Assembly (NCBI GenBank): GCA_963702195.1
Contig: OY969725.1
Coordinates: forward strand, 2,170,001-2,234,000
Direction: 5' to 3'
Source: AC-56 sp963702195
GTDB lineage: Bacteria; Actinomycetota; Thermoleophilia; Solirubrobacterales; 70-9
DNA: 64,000 nt
Part shown: in pieces, positions 26,105 through 35,117 of the stretch
Layout: every line of letters starts with the position of its first letter
Numbering within the stretch: the first letter of the stretch is position 1
Made by a program: the position numbers and the translations under genes
The notes under the pieces: generated by a model
Database searches by the model: none
What the model saw: the letters and a program-made list of their open reading frames with translations, nothing else
Told to the model about the DNA's origin: nothing

Positions 26105-26475
26105 TCAGGCGGGATTGCCGAGACGCCGCACCACCTCGCCGGCCTTGCGGCAGAAGTTGTCGGAGCCCTCCGCCGTGCGGATCAGATTGCCCTGGATCGG
26201 GCGAAGGTCGTGTCCTCTCCGAGGAGGGTGAAGAGCTGGTAGCGCCGGTTGAAATCGGCGCTCTCGAACTCGGCGCGCCTCCACCGCTCGGCCGGAAGCT
26301 CGGCAAGCTCCGCGCCGCCCATCGCCGAACGGTCGCGGCACGCGAGCGCCCTCACGAACGCGACGATCTCCGGCACCATCGTGCCGTCGACGCCTTCGGC
26401 GCGCCTGCCCTCGGCGACGTCGTCGCCGCCCTCCGAGCCCCTCTCAAGCGCCGGCGTGAGCGCTCGGAGCTCCAT
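26105..26475 (-). pseudogene. Frameshifted small gene, family not identified
   Basis: Two minus-strand pieces read as halves of one protein. The upstream piece (26475 down to about 26215) has MVPEIVAFVRALACRDRSAM and FNRRYQLFTLLGEDTTF. The downstream piece, in another frame (about 26208 to 26105), has PIQGNLIRTAEGSDNFCRKA followed by GEVVRRLG. Each ends or starts abruptly at the junction, and the downstream half has no start codon of its own near the join. The remaining product is too short to assign. It could be two spurious frames, so confidence is low. Confidence 0.4.
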
Positions 26476-26532
26476 CGCGCCCCGGTAGTCGAGGCCGCGG
26501 CGCCCGTCCCGTCCGCGGCTATGTGGCCGGCG

Positions 26533-26880
26533 TCAGTCCTTCGCGACGCACACCGGGCGATCCGCCATCGGCACCTGGCCCTTGGGGCAGGGATTGCCGC
26601 TCGGGTTCGTGTTGACGCACGTGTGGCTCACCTGTGAGAAGGCCTGGTTGGGACCGCAGGCCGATGGCCCCGCCGCGGTCGTGGTGGTGCCCGTGGTGCT
26701 CGTGGTGGAGGTGGTCGCCGTGCTTGACGTGGTCGGTGTCGTCGTGGGAGCCGTGGTCTGGGTCGGCTGCGCCTGTTCGGTGACGGTCGTGGCCGTGCTG
26801 CCCCCGCCACAGGCGGAGACGGCGAGCGCGAGCGCGACGCCGAGGGTCAACGCGACCGCTGGGTACTTGACTGATCTCAA
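26533..26880 (-). CDS. Thr-rich secreted lipoprotein
   Basis: 115 residues. The signal peptide ends in a lipobox (LALAVSACGG, Cys about 24), so the protein is probably lipid-anchored on the outside of the membrane. A low-complexity Thr/Ser/Pro linker (about 30-70) leads to a compact C-terminal domain with four Cys (ACGPNQAF, HTCVNTN, NPCPKGQVP, RPVCVAKD), likely two disulfides and reminiscent of small chitin-binding-like modules. The function is unknown. Confidence 0.72.
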   Translation of the reverse strand: MRSVKYPAVALTLGVALALAVSACGGGSTATTVTEQAQPTQTTAPTTTPTTSSTATTSTTSTTGTTTTAAGPSACGPNQAFSQVSHTCVNTNPSGNPCPKGQVPMADRPVCVAKD

Positions 26881-26940
26881 TGGGTTCCTTCCCTTGCCGA
26901 CGGACTGGGTCGCCCCGATCCTAAGCGAAGCCCAGGCTCC

Positions 26941-27840
26941 TCAGCGCTTCTCGAGCACCACGCGATAGTGATCCAGCAGCTCACGCTGGAAGCAAACGCT
27001 GTTGGCGCTGACGCCCGACGTGAACGCGAGCCGGAAGTCGGCGCTTCGAAGCCAGCGCGGCAGGAGCCGGAGCTTGAGCAGCATCTTGCGAGCGCTGGGC
27101 GCCGCGAAGCGTTGCCGCCACTGGCGGATCGTCTCGATGTAGTCGAGCCGGCCACTCGTACTCGATACCAGGCGAAACCGCGGCTCGGCGCATCGAACGA
27201 TCTGCTCCTGCCCGAACGGCAGCCAGGAGCCGGGAAACTGCCGTCCCATGAGCGCCACGTACCACCCGTCCGAATCTCGCGGGGCGTCGATGTCGATCTC
27301 GTCGATCGGAACCATGTTGCGGCCGAACACCATCGTCTGGAGGTACAGCCGCCCCCGATCCGGCAGCACGGTCGCGACCCGCTCGAACAGATCCCGATAG
27401 ATCTGCTCCTGCCGCCCGGCGCGGTAGTCCTCCGGTGAGCAGAAATGCTCGAAGGCACCAAGGCTGGCCACCGCGTCGAACGGACCGAACGTATCGCGGG
27501 TGACGTCCCTGGCGTCTCGGATATGGACGTCGAGCGCGTGGCTGCGGCAGGCCGCCGCCTGCGCGGACGACAGCGTGACGCCGACGCCGACCGCGCCGCG
27601 GCGGCGAATGAAGTCGAGAAGCGGGCCCCATCCGCAGCCCAGGTCGAGCACTCGCCGGCCGGGGGCGATCCCGATCTGCTCGGCCACGTATTCGTGCTTG
27701 CGCCGCTGGGCCTCCTCCAGGCTGAGAGAGAAGTCGCCGTCGTACTTGGCTCCGCTGAAGTCGGCGAGCACCCCCAGGCTCGCCCTGAACACGCGGTCGA
27801 TCAGCGAGTACGTGAACTCGAGGTCCTCGCGATCGGCCAT
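26941..27840 (-). CDS. SAM-dependent methyltransferase, cyclopropane-fatty-acid-synthase-like
   Basis: 299 residues. SAM-binding motif I VLDLGCGWGPLLDF, post-I GVTLSSAQAAACRS, and FDAVASLGAFEHF, matching the CFA synthase/mycolic acid methyltransferase branch. The N-terminal YSLIDRVFRASLGVLADFSG resembles the region before the catalytic domain in that branch. It follows a fatty acid desaturase by 6 bp on the same strand, suggesting that unsaturated acyl chains made by the desaturase are then methylated or cyclopropanated. The exact product is not predictable. Confidence 0.85.
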   Translation of the reverse strand: MADREDLEFTYSLIDRVFRASLGVLADFSGAKYDGDFSLSLEEAQRRKHEYVAEQIGIAPGRRVLDLGCGWGPLLDFIRRRGAVGVGVTLSSAQAAACRSHALDVHIRDARDVTRDTFGPFDAVASLGAFEHFCSPEDYRAGRQEQIYRDLFERVATVLPDRGRLYLQTMVFGRNMVPIDEIDIDAPRDSDGWYVALMGRQFPGSWLPFGQEQIVRCAEPRFRLVSSTSGRLDYIETIRQWRQRFAAPSARKMLLKLRLLPRWLRSADFRLAFTSGVSANSVCFQRELLDHYRVVLEKR

Positions 27841-27846
27841 CTTGGC

Positions 27847-28923
27847 TCAGCGAAGGGGCGTGCCCGAGGAAAGCGCCGCGGATGCCGGGTTCGGCGCGCG
27901 CGCCTCCGCGAAGGTCACGAGGCGTCCGCGATCCTCGTCCCAGAGCTTCAGGCGCACGGCGCGCAGGCCGTCCCACAGCGACAGGGTCGGCACGTCGCGG
28001 AAGACCTCGTTCTCGTCATGCGCGCACTGCAGGTTGTAGTTGGGGATGCGGGTGCTCAGGTGGTGCACGTGATGGAGGCCGATGTTGCCGGTGAAGAACT
28101 GCAGGACCTTGGGCAGCTTCAGGTAAGAGCTCCCGCGGAGGGCGGCGTCCGCGTAGGCCCAGCCCTCGGAGGACTGCCAGTAGGTGTCCTCGAACTGATG
28201 CTGCACGTAGAAGAGCCAGACACCGGCGGCACCGGCAAGCCAGAGGGTCGGCGCCTGCACGAGCAGGTACTCACGCCAGCCCATCAACCAGCAGAGTCCG
28301 GCGATCATGGCCACGAGAGCGACGTCGGTGGCGATGATGCTGCGCCGGATGCGCTTGCGAGCATCTGGCGAGGGCCATCGCGGCGAGATGATCATCGCGT
28401 AGATCGGGCCGAGGCCGAACATCACCAGGGGGGTTCGGAACAGGCGGTACTTGAGCCGTCCCAGCCACGGAAGCCCCCTGTACTCGGCGACCGTGAGGGT
28501 GGCGACGTCGCCCACCCCCCGGCGATCGAGATCTCCGGCGGTGGCGTGGTGCACGGCGTGCTCGTGCCGCCAAGCCTGGAAGGGCGTGAACACGAGCAGC
28601 CCGCAAGACGCTCCGATCCAGGCGTTGGCGCGTCGGGATCCCATGAACGAGCCGTGTCCGCAGTCGTGAAAGACGATGTACGTCCGGACGAGGAACCCGG
28701 CGGCGGGCACCGAGAGAGCCAGCACGATCAGGTAGGAGACGTTCAGCGCGAAGTACATCAGCGCCGAGAGCGCCAGGTATGGGACGACGGACGTGGCCAG
28801 GTCCAGAAGGCTTCGGCCCAGGTGCGGCTGCGCGTATGGAGCCATCTCGGCCCGTCCCAAGGGATTCGGAGAATCGTTGCCGGGCACTGGGCTTGCTGCC
28901 GTCCGGCTCGCGGGTTCGCTCAT
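27847..28923 (-). CDS. Membrane fatty acid desaturase
   Basis: 358 residues with the three histidine boxes of the di-iron desaturase family: HDCGHGSF (about 99), HEHAVHH (about 135) and HHVHH (about 283), between TM pairs (LSALMYFALNVSYLIVLAL; VALVAMIAGLCWLMG). Enzymes of this type introduce double bonds in acyl-lipids using O2. It is the first gene of a two-gene unit with the methyltransferase 6 bp downstream. A Pro/Ser-rich N-terminus of about 20 residues precedes the conserved part. Confidence 0.93.
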   Translation of the reverse strand: MSEPASRTAASPVPGNDSPNPLGRAEMAPYAQPHLGRSLLDLATSVVPYLALSALMYFALNVSYLIVLALSVPAAGFLVRTYIVFHDCGHGSFMGSRRANAWIGASCGLLVFTPFQAWRHEHAVHHATAGDLDRRGVGDVATLTVAEYRGLPWLGRLKYRLFRTPLVMFGLGPIYAMIISPRWPSPDARKRIRRSIIATDVALVAMIAGLCWLMGWREYLLVQAPTLWLAGAAGVWLFYVQHQFEDTYWQSSEGWAYADAALRGSSYLKLPKVLQFFTGNIGLHHVHHLSTRIPNYNLQCAHDENEVFRDVPTLSLWDGLRAVRLKLWDEDRGRLVTFAEARAPNPASAALSSGTPLR

Positions 28924-29100
28924 GCTCCTCCTGCCATTAGGGCCATCCGGGAAGAAGGCCGTTGGTCAGGCGGAGGCCGAGCAAACCGGCGAGGCAGTGC
29001 TGGGCTGTCTAGTCAGGCCGTTTCAGCGCCCGTCTGACTATCCAACTCGAACGAGACTACACCGTGCGCCGCCCGGGCCCAGGCCGACCTCCAGAGGCGC

Positions 29101-30090
29101 TCAGATATGCACCGAGGCCATGCCGGCCTCGTCATAGCGGTCGCCCGCGGGTTCGGGGAGCTCGGCATTGATGCGCGCGAGGTCGGGGTCGGTGAGCCCG
29201 ACGTCGACGGCGGCGACGTTCTCCTCCAGATAGCTCCGCCGCTTGGTGCCTGGGATCGGGACGACGTCCTCGCCCTGCGCAAGCACCCAGGCGATCGCGA
29301 GCTGCGCCGGCGTCATGCCCTTGTCCTTGGCGATCTCCTTGACCTTCGCGGCGAGATCGAGATTCGCCTCCAGGTTCTCGCCGGTGAACCGGGGCCCGGT
29401 GCGGCGGAAGTCGTCGTCGGCCAGCTCCTCGGGCGAGGCGAACCGCCCTGACAGGAACCCCCGCCCCAGCGGCGAGTAGGGCACGAACCCGATGCCGAGC
29501 TCGCGGCACGTGGGGATCACCTCGTCCTCTGCGAAACGCGTCCACAGGGAGTACTCCGTCTGGAGCGCGGTGATCGGGTGCACGGCTTGGGCGCGGCGGA
29601 TGGTCTCGGGTGCCGCCTCGCTCAGGCCGATGTGACGCACCTTGCCCTGCTGGACGAGCTCGGCCATCGCGCCGACCGTCTCCTCGATCGGCACGTTCGG
29701 GTCGACGCGGTGCTGGTAGTAGAGGTCGACGTGGTCGGTGCCGAGCCGCTGGAGCGAGCCGTCGATCGAGCTCCGCACGTGCTCGGGCGAGCCGTCGAGC
29801 GGGCCGACGGTCGCCATGTCACCGGGCGTCGCGTCGTCCATGCGGCGCGCGAACTTGGTCGCGATCACGTAGTCGTCGCGGTGCCCCCTGATCGCGCGCC
29901 CCACCAGTTCCTCGTTGGTCAGCGGCCCGTAGAGCTGGGCGGTGTCGAGGAAGTTGACGCCGAGCTCCAGCGCCCGCTGGATCGTCGCCGCGGACTCGCC
30001 CTCGTCGGTGGTCCCGTAGAAGGCCGACATGCCCATGCAGCCGAGCCCGATCGCCGATACCTCCAGGTCTGCGAGCTTTCGTTTATTCAT
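29101..30090 (-). CDS. Aldo/keto reductase
   Basis: 329 residues from ATG 30090, preceded by GGAGGCAG on the minus strand. AKR signature with the catalytic tetrad: Asp in NFLDTAQLYG, Tyr in QLYG, Lys in YVIATKFARR, His in YYQHRVDPN. C-terminal cofactor loop VVPIPGTKRRSYLEEN. It resembles the AKR13/YajO-like group of NADPH-dependent reductases. The open frame continues for over 2 kb upstream, but only this part has protein-like conservation. It is an isolated transcription unit. Confidence 0.95.
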   Translation of the reverse strand: MNKRKLADLEVSAIGLGCMGMSAFYGTTDEGESAATIQRALELGVNFLDTAQLYGPLTNEELVGRAIRGHRDDYVIATKFARRMDDATPGDMATVGPLDGSPEHVRSSIDGSLQRLGTDHVDLYYQHRVDPNVPIEETVGAMAELVQQGKVRHIGLSEAAPETIRRAQAVHPITALQTEYSLWTRFAEDEVIPTCRELGIGFVPYSPLGRGFLSGRFASPEELADDDFRRTGPRFTGENLEANLDLAAKVKEIAKDKGMTPAQLAIAWVLAQGEDVVPIPGTKRRSYLEENVAAVDVGLTDPDLARINAELPEPAGDRYDEAGMASVHI

Positions 30091-30161
30091 CTGCCTCCAG
30101 CCTTTCGGGTTGTGGTTGAGCCCCTCGTCCCCTGCTTCCCCAATTCGACGGCCTCGAACGC

Positions 30162-31466
30162 CTACCGGGGCGCGGATGCCTCCTCGACCTCGAATCGGAG
30201 CATCTCCACAAAGCGGTCCCTGATCTCGAACAGGTCGTCCACCATCTCCGCTGCACACACGATCCGGACCATCCCGCCGAGCAGCCCGAGGAGCGAGCTG
30301 GCCCGGTCCCCCTCGTGGAGGCCGACCATTACCCGGCGCACGCCCGGGATCTCTCTGACCTCGTCGAGCCCGACGACGCGCTTGACCGCTCCCTCGCCGG
30401 GCGGCGGGTGGCGGTTGAACATGCCCCCGATGCCGTCGAACTCGACGCTGGTGATCGGCTCGATGCCGAGCGCGATCTTCGCGACCTCCCGAAACAGGGC
30501 GACGTCGGTGATCTCGGAGAAGATGTAGGGGATCGAGCCGCCGAGTCGCCCATTGATCTCGATCACCCACGGCCCGGTCGGCGTCATCATCAGCTCGATG
30601 TGGAGCGGGCCATGGGTCGCGCCGGCCGCGCGCGCGGCCGCTCGGGCGCTCGCGATCATCTCGCCCTGACGATCGGCGGGCAGGCTCGAGGGCAGCATCA
30701 GGCCGGTCTCGCGAAACGGCGGCAGCAGCGGGGTGCGATCCGAGACCGCCAGCGGGAAGAACTCGCCCTCGAACATCAGGGCCTCGACGCTCCCGTAGCC
30801 CGCGAACCGGTCGTCTGCGTGCCAGTTCTCGCTCTCGATCACCCGCTCGAGGTCGAATTTCGGCTCGACCCCGCGAAGCAGCTCGGTCTGGGAGTACCGC
30901 GAGCGGGCCTCGTCGTAGTGCGTGCGAAGCTCGGAGAGCGACTCGATCCTGAAGATCAGCATCGATCCGGCGCCGAATGCCGGCTTCATCACCGCGGGCG
31001 TACCGACCGCCTCGAGTGCCGGCGCCAGGTCGTCGGGACTCGCGATCGCCGCGTGGCGGGGCGTCGGCAGGCCGCTGCGGCGCAGCGCCTCCCGCTGCTC
31101 GTACTTGTCGGTCATCACACGCGCGGCGCTCAGCGGGTTGTGGTGCTCGACCCCGAGCCGCTCGGCGAGCTCCGCGGTTTGGCGCAGGAGCGGCTCGCTG
31201 ACCGTGAAGATCCCGTCGATCTCGTGCTCGGCGGCGTAGGCGAGCGCCGCCGGCACGACCTCGTCGGGCCCGGCGGCATCGACGTAGTCGCCCGCGGCTT
31301 CGACCGCCGCGACCTCGGCCTCGGGGTCGACCTCGATGAACGCCGTCTCGGTGTGCTCGTAGACGACCGCAAGCTCCGCCAGGTCGGAGATCAGCGGGCA
31401 CAGCAGCGCCGCCGGCGGGCCCCCAAACCCCTTGATCACCATCAGCCGCCGCGAATTCGCCTTCAC
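30162..31466 (-). CDS. ATP-grasp enzyme
   Basis: About 434 residues from GTG 31466; ATG 31442 (MVIKGFGG) is an equally reasonable start. ATP-grasp fold: MTDKYEQREALRRSGLPTPR before the central domain, PAVMKPAFGAGSMLIFRI, and the metal/phosphate motif HIELMMTPTGPWVIEINGRL. Family members ligate a carboxylate to an amine or thiol using ATP, for example in dipeptide, peptidyl-ligase or carnosine-synthase-like reactions. The substrate is unknown. It diverges from an MFS exporter about 65 bp away. Enzyme plus exporter plus flavin oxidoreductase suggests a small biosynthetic unit, which is inference. Confidence 0.85.
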   Translation of the reverse strand: MKANSRRLMVIKGFGGPPAALLCPLISDLAELAVVYEHTETAFIEVDPEAEVAAVEAAGDYVDAAGPDEVVPAALAYAAEHEIDGIFTVSEPLLRQTAELAERLGVEHHNPLSAARVMTDKYEQREALRRSGLPTPRHAAIASPDDLAPALEAVGTPAVMKPAFGAGSMLIFRIESLSELRTHYDEARSRYSQTELLRGVEPKFDLERVIESENWHADDRFAGYGSVEALMFEGEFFPLAVSDRTPLLPPFRETGLMLPSSLPADRQGEMIASARAAARAAGATHGPLHIELMMTPTGPWVIEINGRLGGSIPYIFSEITDVALFREVAKIALGIEPITSVEFDGIGGMFNRHPPPGEGAVKRVVGLDEVREIPGVRRVMVGLHEGDRASSLLGLLGGMVRIVCAAEMVDDLFEIRDRFVEMLRFEVEEASAPR

Positions 31467-31530
31467 GCGACGCGAGCCTAGTGCCCGCTCGCAGCGAGCG
31501 CCGGCCGCCGGCCGCGAATACGATCGCCGG

Positions 31531-33090
31531 ATGGCGGAGAGGAGACGCCCCGGGCTGGTCCTGGCCTCGGCGAGCGTCGTCAACGCACTCATCTGGATGC
31601 CCGTGTCGGCGATCGCGGTTGCCCTGCCCGCGATCCACGACGACCTCGGGAGCTCCTTCACGGAGCTCCAGTGGATGATCACCGGCTACACGCTCGCGGT
31701 TGCGGCGCTGCTGGTCCTCATGGGCCGCATCGGGGACCTCTTCGGCCGCAAGCGCCTGTTCTTGATCGGGTGCGCGCTCTTTTCCGGGGGAGCGTTGCTC
31801 GCCGCGCTCGCGCAGAGCACCACCTGGCTGATCGCGGCCATGCCGGTCGTCGGCGTCGGCGGCGCGATCGCCGGGCCAACTTCGCTCGCCCTCGTCGTGG
31901 ACGCGTTCCCGACCCGGCGGCAGGGCTGGGCGATCGGCATCTGGGGCGCTGCGTCCGGGCTCGGGTCGGCGCTCGGGCCGGCCGTCGGAGGTCTCCTCAC
32001 CCAGGGGATCGACTGGCGCGCGGTCCTCTGGATCAACGTGCCGCTCGTTCTCATCGCCCTCGTCGTGGCCGCCGCGGCCGCCCGCGAGTCCCGCGAGCGC
32101 GGCGACCACCACGTCGACGGGCCCGGCGCGCTGACCCTCGCGGGCGCGCTCACCGCCGGGATCCTGGCTCTGATGCAGGGCGCCACGTGGGGCTGGGGGT
32201 CCCCGGGCGTCATCGCGCTGTTCGCCGCGGCGCTCATCCTGGGGACGAGCTTCGTCGTCCTCGACCTGAGGGTCCAGACCCCGCTGGTGCCTCTGCGGGA
32301 GTTCGCAAATCGGGCGTTCGTCGGCTCGAGCGTCGTGCTCCTGATCGGAAACATCGTGCTCGCGAGCCTGCTGTTCATCCTCCCGCTCTACCTGCAGAAC
32401 ATCACCGAGCACTCGCCGTTGCAGGCGGGCCTCCTGCTTCTGCCGCTGACCGCCACGCTCATGGTGCTCTCCCCTGTGAGCGGCCTCCTCACCGACCGCA
32501 TCGGTCCGCGCGTGCCGATGATGGCGGGGATCGTCGCCACCGCTGTGGGCGTCTACCTCCTGTCCGGCCTGCACGCCGGTTCGAGCCCCGCCGCGCTGGT
32601 TCCCGGGCTGCTGGTCCTCGGCGTCGGATTCGGGCTGGAGATCACTCCCGTCAACGTCGCTGCGCTGCAGTCGATCGCCGGGTCAAGACGGGGGACGGCA
32701 TCCGGGGTCCTGATCGCGCTGGGCATGCTCGGCTCGACGCTCGGGATCGCGGCGTTCGGCGCCGCCTTCGGGGCGCTCGGACGCGACCGGCTTCCCGACC
32801 GGCTCGAGAAGGCCCACGTCACCGTTTCCTCCGACCAGGTCGAAACCCTCGACACGGTCCTGACCGGGGCGGACAGCGCAGAGCATGCCCTGCAGGGCTT
32901 CACGCACACGCGCGCCGCGCGCATCGACCGCGTCGTCGAGACGACGTTCGTCTCGGCGCTCAACGACGTGCTGAAGGTCGAGGCGCTGGTCGCGCTGCTC
33001 GCCCTCGCCGGCGCCGCCATGGTCCCGCGGCGGCGGCCGGATGCCTCCGCTCCACTGCCGGCCACGAGCGCGCCGGCCCGCGGGCCATGA
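31531..33090 (+). CDS. MFS drug-efflux transporter (DHA2, 14 TM)
   Basis: 519 residues from ATG 31531. DHA2 features: motif D1-like WMITGYTLAVAALLVLMGRI, motif A GDLFGRKRLFL, motif C GAASGLGSALGPAVGG, and about 14 hydrophobic segments. The last loop (about 420-475) is long and hydrophilic before a final TM. It probably exports a drug or metabolite with proton antiport. The stop overlaps the ATG of the flavin oxidoreductase (ATGA), so the two are co-expressed. Confidence 0.93.
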   Translation: MAERRRPGLVLASASVVNALIWMPVSAIAVALPAIHDDLGSSFTELQWMITGYTLAVAALLVLMGRIGDLFGRKRLFLIGCALFSGGALLAALAQSTTWLIAAMPVVGVGGAIAGPTSLALVVDAFPTRRQGWAIGIWGAASGLGSALGPAVGGLLTQGIDWRAVLWINVPLVLIALVVAAAAARESRERGDHHVDGPGALTLAGALTAGILALMQGATWGWGSPGVIALFAAALILGTSFVVLDLRVQTPLVPLREFANRAFVGSSVVLLIGNIVLASLLFILPLYLQNITEHSPLQAGLLLLPLTATLMVLSPVSGLLTDRIGPRVPMMAGIVATAVGVYLLSGLHAGSSPAALVPGLLVLGVGFGLEITPVNVAALQSIAGSRRGTASGVLIALGMLGSTLGIAAFGAAFGALGRDRLPDRLEKAHVTVSSDQVETLDTVLTGADSAEHALQGFTHTRAARIDRVVETTFVSALNDVLKVEALVALLALAGAAMVPRRRPDASAPLPATSAPARGP

Positions 33091-34616
33091 GCCGGAACGA
33101 CCAACCACTCGATCTCGCCGTCGTCGGCGCGGGCACGGCGGGGCTCTACTGCGCGTGGCGGGCCGCCACCGGACGGCTGCGAGACGGCTCCGGCGGACCT
33201 GGCGCCGTGGCGCTGTTCGAGGGGTCGGACCGGCTCGGCGGCCGCATTCGCACGGTCGCGCCCGAGGGGGCGCGGACGCTCCGCGGCGAGCTGGGTGGCA
33301 TCGCGTTGATGAGCGGCCACGAGCTCTTGATGGGCATGGTCGAGCACCTTGGCCTGGCCCGCGAGCCACTGCGCGGCGGCGATCCTCACGACCTGCTCTA
33401 CCTGCGCGGCCACCGCATCACGGCGGCCGACTGGGGCAGGGCCGATGCGGTGCCGTACGGCCTGGACCCGGCGGAGCGCGGACGCAGTCCCGAGGAGCTC
33501 CTCGCGGGCGCGATCGAGCGCATCGTCCCCGAGGCACGACGGTTGGACCCCCGCGGGTGGGACACGGCCAAGCGGGGGCTCGAGCTCGGCGGGCGACCCC
33601 TCAGCGAGGTCGGGCTCTGGAACCTCCTCCGCGAGCTGGTCAGCCCGGAGGCCTTCCGGCTGATGTCGGACGCCGGCAGCTTCCGGCCACAGTTCGAGAA
33701 CTGGAATGCCGCCGAGGCGCTTGCGGATCTCTGCGCGGACTGGCCGGAGGGGAGCCGTTATGAGCGTCTCCGGGACGGCTATGAGGCACTCCCGGTTGCG
33801 CTCGCGGAGGGAGTGCGCGCGGCCGGCGGCCGGATCGAGGTCGGGCACCGTCTGCGCTCCATCCATCCCGCTGACGGCGATGGCGCGCTGGCCCTGGAGT
33901 TCGAGCTCCCGGGCCGTGGCGCGACGACGGTCGCGGCAAGGAGGGTCGTGCTCGCCCTCCCCCAGGCGGGGCTCGCGGAGCTCGTCCCCCGAACACCGCT
34001 TGCCGGCGAGGCCGGGTTCGCGACGGATCTGAAGACGGTTTACGCGATTCCCCTCTTTCATCTGCTGCTCGCCTATGAGCGCCCGTGGTGGGAGGAGCTG
34101 GGCATCGAGACCGGGCGGTCGGCCACCGACCTGCCGTTGCAGTCGTGCTTCTACTTCGGGAGCGAGCCTTCGGGCGCGTCGCTCGCGATGGTGGGCTACA
34201 GCTCGGCGGAGGCGATCGGCTTCTGGGACGCGTTCCTGGCGCCGGCCGGCGTACCGCCCGGAGAGCCCGCGCCGCAGGTGCCACCGCCAGAGATGCTCGC
34301 CGAGGTCACCCGCCAGATGTCCACCCTCCACGGGATTCGGGTGCCGGAGCCGCACTGGGCGCTGCTCATGGACTGGCGCGGCCTGCCGTTCGGCGGCGCC
34401 TCGCACCGCTGGGCGGTCGGGGCGCGCTCGTGGGAGGTGATCCCGCGGATGCGGCGGCCGCTGCCGGGGCTCGGCCTGCACGTTTGCGGCGAGGCGTGGT
34501 CGGACTGCCAGGGATGGGTGGAGGGTGGGCTGCGGTCCGCGGAGCGGGTGCTCCAGGACGAGCTCGGCCTGGAGCCGCCGGACTGGCTCGGCTCCGGCGC
34601 CTACGTCGGTCCCTGA
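33087..34616 (+). CDS. FAD-dependent amine oxidase-like oxidoreductase
   Basis: 509 residues. An N-terminal dinucleotide-binding motif (AVVGAGTAGLYCAWRAA) with EGSDRLGGRIRT following, both typical of the flavin amine oxidase/phytoene desaturase superfamily, and a C-terminal FAD-binding stretch (GLHVCGEAWSDCQGWVEGGL). The middle holds the substrate domain. It is coupled to the MFS transporter by ATGA overlap. Substrate not identifiable; candidates are an amine, an amino acid or a carotenoid-like compound. Confidence 0.87.
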   Translation: MSRNDQPLDLAVVGAGTAGLYCAWRAATGRLRDGSGGPGAVALFEGSDRLGGRIRTVAPEGARTLRGELGGIALMSGHELLMGMVEHLGLAREPLRGGDPHDLLYLRGHRITAADWGRADAVPYGLDPAERGRSPEELLAGAIERIVPEARRLDPRGWDTAKRGLELGGRPLSEVGLWNLLRELVSPEAFRLMSDAGSFRPQFENWNAAEALADLCADWPEGSRYERLRDGYEALPVALAEGVRAAGGRIEVGHRLRSIHPADGDGALALEFELPGRGATTVAARRVVLALPQAGLAELVPRTPLAGEAGFATDLKTVYAIPLFHLLLAYERPWWEELGIETGRSATDLPLQSCFYFGSEPSGASLAMVGYSSAEAIGFWDAFLAPAGVPPGEPAPQVPPPEMLAEVTRQMSTLHGIRVPEPHWALLMDWRGLPFGGASHRWAVGARSWEVIPRMRRPLPGLGLHVCGEAWSDCQGWVEGGLRSAERVLQDELGLEPPDWLGSGAYVGP

Positions 34617-34804
34617 TCGAGCGGCCGTTCCCGCACTCGCGGCCTCGTCACGACGATCTGGACCATCGCGATCAGCAGCACGATCAGGGCCAGGACCCGC
34701 TCGGCGCGCGGGATCTCGTCAGCCCAATCCCGGACCAGCGGCGGGCACCCTCTCGGCTGGCCACGTGCATGGCGAGACGGTACTCGCGCCACACCCAGCG
34801 GCAC
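34601..34804 (-). CDS. Possible small single-TM protein
   Basis: 67 residues on the minus strand with one hydrophobic helix (RVLALIVLLIAMVQIVVT) flanked by Arg-rich sequence. The 3' end overlaps the oxidoreductase by 16 bp. There is no clear ribosome binding site, and the first 25 residues look like out-of-frame GC-rich sequence. It may be a short real membrane protein, a fragment of a longer one, or chance. The rest of the 34617-34923 gap contains only the boundary hairpin described separately. Confidence 0.25.
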   Translation of the reverse strand: MPLGVARVPSRHARGQPRGCPPLVRDWADEIPRAERVLALIVLLIAMVQIVVTRPRVRERPLDQGPT

Positions 34805-34898
34805 ATGTCAGATCAACGCAATCGGCATCCGACACGTGGATGCGGATTGCGCTGACCCGGCGGTAACGGGGGTGAGAAAGGGCGGCTGAAGCACGAAG

Positions 34899-34916
34899 GC
34901 CGTGCATCTGCACGGC
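34899..34916 (-). terminator. Hairpin at the left island boundary (old tRNA-Glu downstream region)
   Basis: GCCGTGCA and TGCACGGC form an 8-bp stem with a 2-nt centre, with further GAAG/CTTC pairing outside one bulge. Before integration this sequence lay directly downstream of the tRNA-Glu 3' end, so it was probably that gene's terminator. There is no T-run after it on the minus strand, so it is not a canonical intrinsic terminator. Confidence 0.45.
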
Positions 34917-34923
34917 TTCAAGA

Positions 34924-34943
34924 CACCGCTACCGGGATTCGAA
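34924..34943 (-). repeat. Left attachment site: displaced 3' end of tRNA-Glu
   Basis: An exact 20-bp copy of the last 20 bases of the tRNA-Glu gene (acceptor 3' strand and part of the T arm). The sequence departs from the tRNA immediately after TTCGAA (AAGCG instead of CCCGG), so this is not a second tRNA but the crossover repeat left by integration. Confidence 0.92.
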
Positions 34944-35037
34944 AAGCGTGCATCGGCGCTTGACGCCTCGATATCCCCGCAACGTCCGCGATCTTTGAGC
35001 CGCTGAGGGCCGCTTAGAACCGCCTTTCGCGGGGGTC

Positions 35038-35059
35038 ATTTGGCGCGAATTTGGCGCGA
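35038..35059 (+). promoter_or_regulatory. Tandem arm-type repeats, left end
   Basis: Two perfect, directly adjacent copies of ATTTGGCGCGA (35038-35048 and 35049-35059), 94 bp inside the left att core. Two related copies in the same orientation lie inside the right end (51857-51879). This arrangement around the core matches arm-type sites of tyrosine integrases. They also sit just before the DUF4209 gene, so a role in its regulation is an alternative. Confidence 0.6.
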
Positions 35060-35117
35060 ACTTCCCCCGGCCCAGACAGGAGCTCGTTCCGCCGCGACGG
35101 ACGCTAGACCAGTCGTT

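Noticed and set aside
29101..32574. A 3.4-kb open frame on the minus strand extending upstream from the aldo/keto reductase
   Set aside because: Only the last 990 nt are protein-like; the rest is out of frame with the ATP-grasp gene and antisense to the MFS gene, a normal effect of high GC with few stops.
34920..34960. A second tRNA-Glu gene
   Set aside because: Only the last 20 nt match; the sequence departs from the tRNA in the T arm, as expected for a displaced att fragment.
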